DNA of 64,000 bases from assembly GCF_026802175.1 (NCBI RefSeq), contig NZ_CP113797.1, positions 5,371,026 through 5,435,025 on the forward strand, given 5' to 3'. Position 1 is the first letter of the stretch, and each line of letters starts with the position of its first letter. The stretch is from Thermocoleostomius sinensis A174 (GTDB lineage Bacteria; Cyanobacteriota; Cyanobacteriia; Elainellales; Elainellaceae). The notes beneath the pieces are model-generated. The model made no database searches. It saw only the letters and a list, made by a program, of their open reading frames with translations, and was not told the origin of the DNA. The position numbers and the translations under genes were made by a program. Of the stretch, positions 7,931-16,777 are shown in pieces.

Positions 7931-10006
7931 ATGGGACGAATCTTTATTTCCGCAGGTCATTTTTCTGGCGATCCTGGAGCAACTACCGCGATCGGCACTT
8001 CAGAAGCACAAGAAATGATCAAAACTCGTGATTTAATCATTGCAGAACTGAAATCGCGAGGATTAGTTCAAGATCAGGACTTCTTCTCTGTTCCAGATAC
8101 AATTGATCTCACTCCTACAATTAATTGGATTAATGCTTGTGCTGTTGCTGGAGATGTAGCCCTAGAAATTCATGGGAATGCGTTCGACAAACGTGCAAGA
8201 GGAACCGAATGCTTTTTTATTCACGGCAATGCTGCACGCGAACGGGATGCCAGATTAATGCTAAATGCGCTTCTTAATCAAGTGCCTAGTCTTATCGATC
8301 GCGGAGATAAACCCGATACTCAATCTGCTCCGGGCAGTCTAGCATTCTGTCGTCGAATTGCGGTTCCATCATTGTTGCTGGAGCTATGTTTTGTTGACGA
8401 ACCTCAAGATATGAATCTTTTGGTGAGAGATCGCGCAAAATTTGCCAAAGGCATTGCTAATGGTTTGATTGCATGGAGTGAAATCAGTCCAGGAAATCCA
8501 GGAGGTGGAACTAATCCTTTCCCAAGCATCAACATCAAACTCAATGGACGACTTCAGCAAGATAAGGGAATCCTAGTTAACAGTAATTCCTATATCCCTA
8601 TTGATCTGGCTGGGCTTCTGGGAATCGATCTTTCTATTGCCACCAATGTACGGCGAGTCACGCAAGGAGGAATTGTTTATGTTAAAGCTGTTGATTTGCA
8701 GCCCTTTAATGTGTCAGTCAGTTGGCAGTCTAGTCCTCCTACCGTTGTTCTCAATACTGCACTGGTTAGTGTAGAGATCGATCGAATCATGGGTCAAGGT
8801 CTTAGCTCAATTGAGCAACTGTCGGATTTCTTAAAATCTAACAACTCAGGAGATTTCATCTCTCGTTTTCCAGATATTGCCAGGCTTTATGTCGAAGAAG
8901 CCAGGAAAGAAGGGGTCAACCATGACATTGCCTTCTGCCAAATGTGTTTGGAAACAGGTTATCTCAAGTTTGGTGGAGATGTTAGTCCTAACCAAAATAA
9001 CTTTGCTGGAATTGGGGCGATCGGCGGTGGTGTTGCCGGAGCCTCATTCCCAGATGCCAGAACAGGCGTTAAAGCCCATATTGAACATTTAAAAGCCTAT
9101 GCCAGTACAGAAGATATTGCACACCCTCCCATTGTTGATCCTCGCTTTCATCTAGTAACTCCCCGTGGCAAAGCTCCGAAGGTGAAGGATTTGACAGGAA
9201 AATGGGCAGTAGATACGCGATATGGTGACAAGATTCTCGCTATCCTGAAGCGACTTTATGAAAGTGCAGATGTTGAATCTTTGCATCATGGAGATTCAGG
9301 TAGCCACTCGATCGAAATTACTTCTCCTGCGCCACGATCGACGTTTGAGATTAAGCAGAGCTTTACTGTGAAAGGAACAGCAAGTCCTGGTGTCGTCAAA
9401 GTTAGTCTTAGCAGTCCTTGGGGCGGCAATATTTTTCCGTTGGTCACCGCAGCCGTAAGCGGTGGATTGTGGCAGGCTGATGTTGTTTTCAACACAGCAG
9501 GAAACCGGGAAATTTTAGCTACGGCTCTGGGTGATCAAGACAATATTTTGGATTTTGATCCCGAAGAGTTAATCGTTGTGATTCAAAGCAAATTGGCTAA
9601 ACCTGTTGTAGGAGGTTATGTTACGAGTCCTTTCGGTTGGCGTAACGGTCGGAACCATCGTGGAACTGATATTGGGCATCGCAATGGAGTAGGAACCCCT
9701 ATTCTCGCCGTTGCCGACGGTACAGTTAGTTTCGTTCAAACAGGATGTACTGTTGGCAATCACAACTGTGGTGGCGGTTTTGGCAGCCATGTAGATATTC
9801 GTCATTCCAACTTGGATTTACTGAGTCGCTACGCTCACTTAAGCCGTGTCAATGTCAGTGATGGACAAACCGTTACTAAGGGTCAGAAGATCGGCGAAAT
9901 GGGAGAAACAGGTCATGCATTTGGGCCACATCTTCATATTGAAATCATTCGGCTAAGCAATGGTATTCACTTAGATCCTGAAACCATCATCATTCCGATC
10001 GTCTAA
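7931..10006 (+). CDS. Multidomain peptidoglycan hydrolase: amidase_3, glucosaminidase and M23 endopeptidase
   Basis: This 691-residue protein combines three wall-cutting domains. Residues 1-195 are an N-acetylmuramoyl-L-alanine amidase (amidase_3) with the expected zinc/catalytic pattern: H10 in SAGHFSGDPGA, E25, H81 in LEIHGNA and the Glu in LLLELCFV. Residues about 205-275 resemble a copper-amine-oxidase N-terminal-like substrate module. Residues about 285-440 are a glucosaminidase (LysM-lytic/FlgJ type) with catalytic-Glu context CQMCLETGY and NNFAGIGA. Residues about 458-550 are Ig-like. Residues 555-690 are an M23 metalloendopeptidase with HRGTDIG and the HLHIE pair. It starts directly at the amidase first strand, with no signal peptide. 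Together the domains could cut the amide, glycan and peptide bonds of the wall. The ATG at 7931 has CTGGAG about 9 bases upstream. Confidence 0.9.
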   Translation: MGRIFISAGHFSGDPGATTAIGTSEAQEMIKTRDLIIAELKSRGLVQDQDFFSVPDTIDLTPTINWINACAVAGDVALEIHGNAFDKRARGTECFFIHGNAARERDARLMLNALLNQVPSLIDRGDKPDTQSAPGSLAFCRRIAVPSLLLELCFVDEPQDMNLLVRDRAKFAKGIANGLIAWSEISPGNPGGGTNPFPSINIKLNGRLQQDKGILVNSNSYIPIDLAGLLGIDLSIATNVRRVTQGGIVYVKAVDLQPFNVSVSWQSSPPTVVLNTALVSVEIDRIMGQGLSSIEQLSDFLKSNNSGDFISRFPDIARLYVEEARKEGVNHDIAFCQMCLETGYLKFGGDVSPNQNNFAGIGAIGGGVAGASFPDARTGVKAHIEHLKAYASTEDIAHPPIVDPRFHLVTPRGKAPKVKDLTGKWAVDTRYGDKILAILKRLYESADVESLHHGDSGSHSIEITSPAPRSTFEIKQSFTVKGTASPGVVKVSLSSPWGGNIFPLVTAAVSGGLWQADVVFNTAGNREILATALGDQDNILDFDPEELIVVIQSKLAKPVVGGYVTSPFGWRNGRNHRGTDIGHRNGVGTPILAVADGTVSFVQTGCTVGNHNCGGGFGSHVDIRHSNLDLLSRYAHLSRVNVSDGQTVTKGQKIGEMGETGHAFGPHLHIEIIRLSNGIHLDPETIIIPIV

Positions 10007-10208
10007 TCTCTCAAAACTTAAGTCTGAAGTGGTAAAAGTTCTTCATCGAAAGTATTTTTCATCTTTTTCAAACTAGTGGAAAAGTGCATGAATTTTAAAC
10101 AGATGCCTTTGATGCAGTCCTATCACGAGAGCAATAGAAAGAACAGTAGTTCTCTAAAAGCGCAAGCTCGATTTTGCTTCAAACAAGTAACAATCTTGGA
10201 GATTCACA

Positions 10209-10403
10209 ATGGCAATTCAAGTCGATCCAAATGAAATTATTAAACTCATCAAGTTTATTGCTGCACCCGGACATGGCTTTGACAAGCCCACAGATTATCG
10301 ATTCGAGCTTGATCCAAGTTTCAAAGGACTTAACTTGAGAGTGGTTTTGATTGTGACTCATTTACCTTCAGGTGACAAAACAACGATCGTTTTAGATCCT
10401 TAG
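10209..10403 (+). CDS. Small hypothetical protein (64 residues)
   Basis: This is a short soluble protein with no recognised family. It begins MAIQVDPNEIIKLIKFIAAPG and has a beta strand LRVVLIVTHL near the end. A good ribosome site (TTGGAG, 7 bases before ATG 10209) and a strong hairpin downstream argue for a real gene. It lies between the large hydrolase and a membrane protein on the same strand. Confidence 0.65.
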   Translation: MAIQVDPNEIIKLIKFIAAPGHGFDKPTDYRFELDPSFKGLNLRVVLIVTHLPSGDKTTIVLDP

Positions 10404-10436
10404 GTATCTCTTTAAGCTAAATCAAAACTTTTACTG

Positions 10437-10471
10437 GCGATCGTTCCTAATCCTAACTAAAGAACGATCGC
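10437..10471 (+). terminator. Hairpin terminator candidate after the 64-residue gene
   Basis: A perfect 10-bp inverted repeat, GCGATCGTTC (10437-10446) and GAACGATCGC (10462-10471), with a 15-base loop is followed by TTACTTTCT. Both arms contain the HIP1 core, so it may also be a chance pair of HIP1 sites. Confidence 0.5.
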
Positions 10472-10513
10472 TTACTTTCTACCTTCTATAACTCTTAGCA
10501 TTCAGGAAAATAA

Positions 10514-11617
10514 ATGATGCGTAAAATTAGGAGAAAATGGGTTTTCATCTGCTTACTAGTAATTGCATTAATGTTTTCTAGTAAAATACCAGTGAATGCT
10601 CAATCTTCTTTCGATCAAGAATTAATTCCTCCAGAATCTTCAGTTACTGTACCCAGCGAGACTCGAATTGAGGAATCACCGAGTTTACCGCCCTTATCGT
10701 TAAAGACAAAAGCAGTTATTGCTGGAAGAAACGGCAATGGACGAGTAAAACTAGGGGATTATATTGAAGTAGAAGTAGCAGGTCTCTCAAACGCGATCAG
10801 AAATCGGAGTATTGATCCACAAGAACTTGTACTTTTTCTACAAGGTTATGCATTGCCAGATTTGCATGGAGAACCAGTTGGTGAAGATCGGTTAGCCTTC
10901 CAACTGAATCGAACTGATGAATCTCAAGAAGTATGGAATTCGATTATTGGTGGCAGCACACGATTTATTCGTAAAGCCAGAGTAAGCGTAGGCTTTGTTG
11001 AAAAACAGGCATTTCCTACCGTTGAACCTGCACCTACGATCGATATTCTTGTTCTGGGTTCGCCTTGGTTATTAATTTACATTCCGTTTCTGCTTTTGGT
11101 TCTCTTTTTATTCTTTAGATTTGGAATCGATGGGCTGCGAGATCCAGTGCAAGAGCCAAATTTAGATAAACATGATCAACCTTTTAGTTTGGGACGAACT
11201 CAAATGGCTTGGTGGTTCTTTTTAATTATTGCCTCCTTTGGATTTATCTATTCAATTACTGGAGATTACACCAACATTGTCACAAGTCAAGCAATGATCC
11301 TTTTGGGTATTGGTGCAGGTACTGGGGTTGGCGCAGCACTGATTGATGCAATCGGTGGAAATAAGGACAATGATGGAAATGTGGTTATTTCTAATAAAAA
11401 AGAAAAAGTAAGTAGGAACTTCTTTCAAGATATTTTGGCAGATAAAGATGGGGTAAGTTTTTATCGATTTCAGATATTTATTTGGACAATTGCACTTGGT
11501 CTAGTTTTTATTTTCGAGGTGTTGAAGAATCTCAAAATGCCAGAATTTGACTCAACACTATTAGTTCTTCAAGGAATTAGCGCAGGAACTTATCTTGGTT
11601 TCAAAGCTCAAAAATAA
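10514..11617 (+). CDS. Hypothetical multi-span membrane protein with an exported N-terminal region
   Basis: This 367-residue protein has a signal-like N-terminus (RRKWVFICLLVIALMF, cleavage possibly after VNA), then about 150 residues that should lie outside the cytoplasmic membrane. Five hydrophobic segments follow: about 183-203 (WLLIYIPFLLLVLFLFF), 233-252, 258-278 (Gly-rich MILLGIGAGTGVGAAL), 318-338 and 350-363. I do not recognise the family. It follows the hydrolase group in the same direction. A role in release or control of the signal-less hydrolase is possible but is only a guess from position. ATG 10514; TTCAGGAAA lies about 7 bases upstream. Confidence 0.8.
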   Translation: MMRKIRRKWVFICLLVIALMFSSKIPVNAQSSFDQELIPPESSVTVPSETRIEESPSLPPLSLKTKAVIAGRNGNGRVKLGDYIEVEVAGLSNAIRNRSIDPQELVLFLQGYALPDLHGEPVGEDRLAFQLNRTDESQEVWNSIIGGSTRFIRKARVSVGFVEKQAFPTVEPAPTIDILVLGSPWLLIYIPFLLLVLFLFFRFGIDGLRDPVQEPNLDKHDQPFSLGRTQMAWWFFLIIASFGFIYSITGDYTNIVTSQAMILLGIGAGTGVGAALIDAIGGNKDNDGNVVISNKKEKVSRNFFQDILADKDGVSFYRFQIFIWTIALGLVFIFEVLKNLKMPEFDSTLLVLQGISAGTYLGFKAQK

Positions 11618-12002
11618 TTGTTTTCTTTGTTGGATTGGTTCAATTTCTATCTCCAGCTTATGCAAAAAATAGTTCCTCAGGGAACTTCAGCAAAGTAACC
11701 TCAATTGCCAAGAGTAGCCGTCAGCAAGCAACTTCAAGCCCTCGGAAAACGCGGGCAACATTCCAAATGTTACTATTACTTATTGCAACGATCCACGCCT
11801 CCACCCCCTGCAATAGCCGATCGACTTCTGGTTTGCCATCGTCCTCAACTTTCGCAAAATTTGCCGAGGCTTCACCATAAAACAAGTAGCAATGACTACT
11901 TGTGTCAGGAATTTCAGCAAAAAGGTCATGACAGAATTAAGAAGCTATCTCAAAGCCGAGAAATGCGATCGGCATCCTGGAGAACTTCATAAAGTAATGT
12001 AT
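11618..12002. other. Spacer with an 8-bp hairpin, no convincing gene
   Basis: Two short overlapping open frames here (about 81 and 95 residues) have unnatural composition, no family resemblance and poor start contexts, so I do not call them. A perfect inverted repeat ACAAGTAG / CTACTTGT (11882-11889 and 11896-11903, 6-base loop) is the only clear structure. It could be a terminator for the membrane protein gene or part of a decayed element. Confidence 0.4.
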
Positions 12003-12083
12003 GGGCAGAGTCGGACTCGAACCGACATGACCGAAGTCGCCACATTTTGAGTGTGGTGCGTCTACCAATTTCGCCATCCGCCC
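12003..12083 (-). tRNA. trnL-CAA: tRNA-Leu (anticodon CAA)
   Basis: Read on the minus strand this is an 81-base class II tRNA. The acceptor arms are GGGCGGA and TCTGCCC. The D-arm contains AATTGGTAGACGC. The anticodon stem CCACA/TGTGG has loop CTCAAAA (anticodon CAA). A variable arm and the T-loop GGTTCGAGTCC follow. CCA is not encoded. The first 22 bases are also the last codons and stop of the upstream M48 protease gene. Confidence 0.95.
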
Positions 12084-12949
12084 CCGGCTTTGGCTTTTTT
12101 CTCAGCTTCATCATTATAAAGCATTGGGCGTTTTTGTAGCAACGATTGATAGTCTTGACTGCTAGCCCAACGATCAATCTCCTTGGCTCGCAACACTGGA
12201 ACCGGGTGAGTTAATGGCGCGGTTTGCAGTTGCCGCAGCATTTGCCCGACCTCATCAGTGCTAGTTTCTTCGTAGGAGCGGGCTTGAGCCAAAAACGCAT
12301 CCAAATTGAGTTGCGGAGCCAGTGTGGGAGAACCACCAGATAGCTTCATGAGTACCGACGCCACTACACGCGGGTTTTGAGCGACCAAGAGAGCCGCTCG
12401 ATCGCACGTGAATTCTGCACAACGCACCCATTGCAACAGTTGTGTCTGTAAACTTTGCGCCAACGCTCCTCCCAAGGGAGTTAGTTGCCCGGCCGCCAGA
12501 ACCAGCAAGTTTGCCAGGGTTAAATACACACTGTGTTCGCACTTAAGATGCCCTAGCTCATGAGCAATCACTGCTTGTGTTTCTTCGGGGGTCAGTAGAT
12601 CAATTAACGAGGTGTGCAGTACAATAAACGGCTGCTTGCCGCGCATGGCGAAGGTGTAAGCATTCGGAACTGGGTGTTGCCTTACATAAAGTTGTGGGGG
12701 TTCCAAATCCAAAATCTGACAGGCTTCTAGCAGCAGTGTGTGAAGCTGAGGTAATTGCTGTTCACTGACCAATACGCTAGAGGCAATATTTTCTAGATAG
12801 AAAAAATGCTCGGCAATTCCACCTAGTACACTCCGTATCAAGAGATCTAATCCTGGAATCTGTCTCAAGGTTTGAGTAGCTTCTAGATCCAGAGGATGAC
12901 GGAAGTGATCGGATTTAAGACCAATTAGGGCTGATTTGGCATGAGACAT
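12062..12949 (-). CDS. M48 family zinc metalloprotease (HtpX/Ste24-like)
   Basis: This 295-residue protein has the M48 zinc motif AHELGHLKCEH (HExxH at about residues 129-133) and a downstream FTCDRAAL that supplies the third-ligand region (EFTCD). A hydrophobic stretch SVYLTLANLLVLAAGQL follows the active site. It resembles cyanobacterial M48 proteins with few membrane spans. Such enzymes degrade damaged membrane or exported proteins. The last residues GGGWRNW and the stop TAG are read from the tRNA-Leu gene downstream. Start ATG 12949. Confidence 0.88.
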   Translation of the reverse strand: MSHAKSALIGLKSDHFRHPLDLEATQTLRQIPGLDLLIRSVLGGIAEHFFYLENIASSVLVSEQQLPQLHTLLLEACQILDLEPPQLYVRQHPVPNAYTFAMRGKQPFIVLHTSLIDLLTPEETQAVIAHELGHLKCEHSVYLTLANLLVLAAGQLTPLGGALAQSLQTQLLQWVRCAEFTCDRAALLVAQNPRVVASVLMKLSGGSPTLAPQLNLDAFLAQARSYEETSTDEVGQMLRQLQTAPLTHPVPVLRAKEIDRWASSQDYQSLLQKRPMLYNDEAEKKAKAGGGWRNW

Positions 12950-13219
12950 AGGGCATTTTACAATCGCTATCCGGATGGAATTGTCTCGATCTCGAAAAAA
13001 TAGGGCTTTAACTATTGTATCGAGGAATGCTAGGAACTAGGAAATTTACCCTTTATAGAAGCTTAAAGGAGTTTTGTTGAGAACTCTTCAAGAACCGAAC
13101 GGATTTCAGCAGGATGCGATCGTATTGCTGACTCAGAAGTCGTGTCTGTTGGTTGATGGCAATTACTGAGTTTCAGCGCACATTCGCTAATTGTTTAAGT
13201 TGTACAAGGAGAAAACTGC

Positions 13220-13777
13220 ATGTCCTTAAATCCTTACACGTTTTTGCAAACTTTGGAATCCCGATCGGGGTTCACCACCGAGGACAAGCAACTGTTGAAG
13301 TCCTATGCCGAGTGGGGCAAAACGATTGCTCCAGAAATGGCCGATCATTTTTATGCTTATCTGAATCGTGATGAAGAAATGCACACAATTTTGAACGCTA
13401 CTGAAGGACGCATTCACCGCCTACGGGACACCTTTATTCAGTGGTTCTACGAAATGTTCACAGGCATGGATGACTGGGGGCAAGACTATGCCGATCGGCG
13501 CTGGAGAATTGGACTAGTGCATGTCCAAATTGGGATTGGTCCGCAGCACGTTGTACCTGCGATGGCAACGGTGGTACAAGAAGTAGGAAACCGATTGCGA
13601 GCCGATGGCAAAGATCAAAGACTGCAAGATGCGCTAGGACGCATCTGTATGATTGACTTAGCGTTTATCGAGCAAGCCTATGTTGAGGTCAGTTCAGCGG
13701 CGGTCTTGCGGGAAACGGGTTGGACAGAGAAGCTGTTCAGGCGATTGATTGCGACTGGAGCCGGGAAAATGAGCTAG
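13220..13777 (+). CDS. Protoglobin-type single-domain sensor globin
   Basis: This 185-residue protein matches the protoglobin/globin-coupled-sensor fold (PF11563 type) without any attached signalling domain. Hallmarks are the helix GFTTEDKQLLKSYAEWGKTI, the E/F region RIHRLRDTFIQWFYEMFTG and the RWRIGLVHVQIGIGPQHVVP segment, whose first His is the expected proximal haem ligand. It probably binds haem and a gas ligand in the cytoplasm. The ATG at 13220 follows AAGGAGAAAACTGC, a good ribosome site. The gene stands alone. Confidence 0.88.
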   Translation: MSLNPYTFLQTLESRSGFTTEDKQLLKSYAEWGKTIAPEMADHFYAYLNRDEEMHTILNATEGRIHRLRDTFIQWFYEMFTGMDDWGQDYADRRWRIGLVHVQIGIGPQHVVPAMATVVQEVGNRLRADGKDQRLQDALGRICMIDLAFIEQAYVEVSSAAVLRETGWTEKLFRRLIATGAGKMS

Positions 13778-13861
13778 GGGATTACCGATCGCGATTCGAG
13801 CCGCCCCTGGACTTCCCAATTGGGCGATTATGTCCTCCTCGATCGCAACTCAACGCACAAG

Positions 13862-13955
13862 GGTGATCCCCTCAATCTACTCCTTATAAGAGTAACTTTA
13901 AGCCCTGCTTGGCTCGGTTCCTCCCTTGCCGCTAGGGAGGTTAGAGGGGATCGCC
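13862..13955. repeat. Four-way-junction palindromic element or structured RNA candidate
   Basis: A 94-base stretch between the globin and murA genes can fold into a closed, cloverleaf-like figure. The outer 12-bp stem is GGTGATCCCCTC (13862-13873) with GAGGGGATCGCC (13944-13955), one G-U pair. Inner hairpins are TACTC/GAGTA (13878-13882, 13890-13894), AGCC/GGCT (13901-13904, 13911-13914) and CCTCCCT/AGGGAGG (13920-13926, 13934-13940). The CCTCCCT/GAGGGGAT composition is like dispersed cyanobacterial intergenic repeats, so a mobile repeat is more likely than a functional RNA. Confidence 0.55.
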
Positions 13956-14030
13956 GGTGCGCATGTTTACAACGACCGATCGTGGGGGATTTAGGGATAC
14001 ATTCCAAGTGACCACGTTGCAAACACTTTC

Positions 14031-15407
14031 TCAGGTCAAAGCAGAGGTGGGTGTATCACTCACGGTATCAGGGTCTGCATTCACCCGCTGAAGTTTGGCT
14101 CCCAACTTTTGCAGCTTACCTTCCAAATTTTCGTAACCGCGATCGAGATGCTGTAAGCCGCGCACAGTGGTCATGCCCTCAGCCGCCAACCCTGCCAGAA
14201 CCAGCGCCGCCGAGGCACGTAAATCAGTTGCCAGTACGGGTGCCCCCGACAGCATTGGCACACCTTGCACAATGGCAATATTGCCCTTGACGCGAATATT
14301 AGCGCCCATCCGGTTTAGTTCTGCTACATGCCGCAGACGGTTTTCAAACAGCGTTTCAGTGATCACGCTGTTGCCTTCACTCAGCGTTAACAATGACATA
14401 AATTGGGCTTGCATATCCGTGGGAAATCCAGGATAGGGCATCGTCTTAATATCTGTAGCTTTGTAATGCGACCCAGGCACAATCCGTAAACGATTGCCCG
14501 ATTCAGCAATCACATCAATGCCAATACTGCGAAGTTTAGCGATAACGGCTGTCAGGTGATCGGGAATCACCGGAGCTAAGGTGATTTCAGAGCGAGTGAT
14601 AGCACCAGCGACTAGGAACGTGCCAGCTTCAATGCGATCGGGAATAATGCCATAGTCGGTCGAGTGAAGGCTAGGGACGCCGGAAACCACAATCGTATTG
14701 GTTCCAGCACCGCGTATTTTCGCGCCCATGGCTCGACAGAAGTTGGCCAAATCCACAACTTCCGGTTCCTGAGCAGCATTCTCAATGACGGTCTCACCAT
14801 CTGCCAACGTCGCCGCCATCATCAGGGTTTCTGTAGCTCCAACGCTAGGAAAATCCAGATAAATACGTGTTCCTTGCAGTCGTTTGTGGCTACCCCGGAT
14901 ATAAGCATAGACCGTGCCATGTTCGATCTGCACTTCTGCACCCAGCGCTTGCAGTCCGCGGACATGTAGGTCTACCGGGCGTGCCCCGATCGCGCAACCG
15001 CCAGGCAGCGGTACACGAGCCACCCCTAAACGGGCCAAGAGCGGGCCAATGACAAAGAAACTCGCTCGTAGCTGACTCACAAGTTCATAGGGGGCCTGAG
15101 ATTGGCCAAGATGACGCGCATCAATGTCTAGAACATCGCCATTCCACTTGAGCTTGACGCCCAGTGCCGAGAGAATTTCTCCCATGCGAACCACATCAAC
15201 CAGAGACGGAACATTGCGAAGGCGGCAGTCTCCAGCACACAGCAACGCTCCTGCCATGAGCACCAGCGCAGAGTTCTTTGCGCCGCTGATCTCAACCTGT
15301 CCTTGCAAGGGATGCTTGCCCCAAATCTGTAAAACAGACTTGTCTTCCTCTGAGGACGACGAGGGGTTTGTTAGACTAAGAATGGGAGTAATGGCTCTAT
15401 CCTCCAA
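14031..15407 (-). CDS. murA: UDP-N-acetylglucosamine 1-carboxyvinyltransferase MurA
   Basis: MurA catalyses the first committed step of peptidoglycan synthesis, transferring enolpyruvate from PEP to UDP-GlcNAc. The 458-residue protein shows the EPT family throughout: [13 protein letters not shown] near the start, the catalytic cysteine loop [27 protein letters not shown] and [12 protein letters not shown]. About 25 extra residues precede the conserved core. No ATG exists before the core (VLQIWG). The frame opens with TTG at 15407, four bases after GAGG, so a TTG start is the simplest reading. It stands alone between the globin and a tRNA. Confidence 0.95.
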   Translation of the reverse strand: MEDRAITPILSLTNPSSSSEEDKSVLQIWGKHPLQGQVEISGAKNSALVLMAGALLCAGDCRLRNVPSLVDVVRMGEILSALGVKLKWNGDVLDIDARHLGQSQAPYELVSQLRASFFVIGPLLARLGVARVPLPGGCAIGARPVDLHVRGLQALGAEVQIEHGTVYAYIRGSHKRLQGTRIYLDFPSVGATETLMMAATLADGETVIENAAQEPEVVDLANFCRAMGAKIRGAGTNTIVVSGVPSLHSTDYGIIPDRIEAGTFLVAGAITRSEITLAPVIPDHLTAVIAKLRSIGIDVIAESGNRLRIVPGSHYKATDIKTMPYPGFPTDMQAQFMSLLTLSEGNSVITETLFENRLRHVAELNRMGANIRVKGNIAIVQGVPMLSGAPVLATDLRASAALVLAGLAAEGMTTVRGLQHLDRGYENLEGKLQKLGAKLQRVNADPDTVSDTPTSALT

Positions 15408-15653
15408 AACCTCAAGTGAACTGGATGCAGCTTAACAGGCTACAAAGTTGGTTTAGATTCTACCGGAAAGCTTCTGATTTTCTAGCAATTATTTTGGGCA
15501 CAATTTAATCATTCACTCACAAAATCATTCCTCGTGATTCTACCGAAGTTAAAGTTTTCTATTCAAACCAGTTGACGAAGTGCCATAACTTAGCGCATGA
15601 TAGTAAATCGCGGTCATCCCAATAATCCTTAAGGCGATCGACGGCTCACTGAC

Positions 15654-15737
15654 GCGGAACTGGCGGAATTGGTAGACGCGCTAGATTCAGGTTCTAGTGT
15701 CTGCAAAGACTTCCGGGTTCAAGTCCCGGGTTCCGCA
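15654..15737 (+). tRNA. trnL-CAG: tRNA-Leu (anticodon CAG)
   Basis: An 84-base class II tRNA. Acceptor arms are GCGGAAC and GTTCCGC with discriminator A. The D-arm has AATTGGTAGACGC. The anticodon stem CTAGA/TCTAG has loop TTCAGGT (anticodon CAG). A variable arm and the T-arm CCGGGTTCAAGTCCCGG follow. CCA is not encoded. Confidence 0.96.
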
Positions 15738-15938
15738 TTGGTTTATATTAGGTGTCCATAACGAAACGTGAGGGTAGCTTGTTAGCACCTGATCGTTCTT
15801 TCATGACCTCAATGGATTGGTTCGATTGTTTCAACGCTCCAATGGTCTTAAAAAAACTTAATCAATTAATCGATGAACGCTATAAAATTTTAATCGAATT
15901 CTCATTCATCGGCTTCATCGATTCATAGATAAATATCA

Positions 15939-16748
15939 ATGATAACCAGTTTGCAAAACCCGCTTGTGAAGCAACTGCGTAAGTTGCAGCGGGCGAAAGA
16001 GCGACGCAATCAGCGATTAATGTTGCTGGAGGGAACGCATCTTGTGGAAGAGGCGTGTGCAGCAGGGATGCCGCTAGTTACAGCGTGCCATACAACCGCT
16101 TGGCAGCAAACGTATCCCCAGCTTTGGTCAGTGCTGATGCAACGGGCGATTCGTGTGGAATTAGTCAGCGAGGAGGTGTTGCAGGCGATCGCTACCACGG
16201 TTCATCCAGATGGCGTGGTAGCCACCGCGGAACGAACTCTAGGTTCGGCACAATTTATGTCCCCAACTAGGGCGGTGCAACTGGGTGTGGCTCTAGAAAC
16301 GATTCAAGATCCAGGCAATTTAGGAGCCGTGATTCGGACGGCAGCAGCGGTCGGAGTCGATGGCTTATGGCTAAGCGTCAACAGTGTCGATCTAGACCAT
16401 CCCAAAGTCCTACGTGCATCCGCAGGACAATGGTTCCGCTTGCCGATGACCGTCAGTGGTGATCTAAGCCGTGACCTTCAAATGCTTAAGTTACAAGGAG
16501 TGCAACTAGTTGCTACAGTTCCAACCGCAACGCTGACCTACTGGCAAGTTGATTTTACTCGTCCAACAGTGGTGTTGCTTGGAAATGAGGGGGGCGGCTT
16601 GTCGTCTGCGTTGCTTACTTTGTCTGACGTTGCCGTTAAAATCCCCCTAGCTGCGGGTATAGAGTCGTTAAATGTAGCAATTGCAGCAGCTTTGGTGCTC
16701 TATGAAGCTCGACGCCAGCAATCGTTCACTGAGGTGCTGCCACGATAG
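15939..16748 (+). CDS. SpoU/TrmH-family RNA 2'-O-ribose methyltransferase
   Basis: This 269-residue SPOUT enzyme uses S-adenosylmethionine to methylate a ribose in rRNA or tRNA. The N-terminal domain is a substrate-binding region (LVKQLRKLQRAKERRNQRL, LLEGTHLVEEA). The C-terminal SPOUT knot shows motif 1 DPGNLGAVIRTAAAVG, motif 2 VVLLGNEGGGLS and motif 3 IPLAAGIESLNVAIAAAL. The target nucleotide is not evident. It converges on the RRM gene. Confidence 0.92.
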   Translation: MITSLQNPLVKQLRKLQRAKERRNQRLMLLEGTHLVEEACAAGMPLVTACHTTAWQQTYPQLWSVLMQRAIRVELVSEEVLQAIATTVHPDGVVATAERTLGSAQFMSPTRAVQLGVALETIQDPGNLGAVIRTAAAVGVDGLWLSVNSVDLDHPKVLRASAGQWFRLPMTVSGDLSRDLQMLKLQGVQLVATVPTATLTYWQVDFTRPTVVLLGNEGGGLSSALLTLSDVAVKIPLAAGIESLNVAIAAALVLYEARRQQSFTEVLPR

Positions 16749-16766
16749 CAATTTACTTTTGCTATC
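16744..16766. terminator. Convergent hairpin between the SpoU and RRM genes
   Basis: GATAGCAA (16744-16751) and TTGCTATC (16759-16766) form a perfect 8-bp stem with a 7-base loop, spanning the SpoU stop codon and lying 11 bases beyond the RRM stop. Short T-rich sequence follows on the plus side. It may serve both convergent genes. Confidence 0.5.
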
Positions 16767-16777
16767 TACTTCTAGCC

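Noticed and set aside
11635-11992. Two overlapping frames after the 10514 gene
   Set aside because: Poor start contexts, unnatural composition and no family; treated as spacer.
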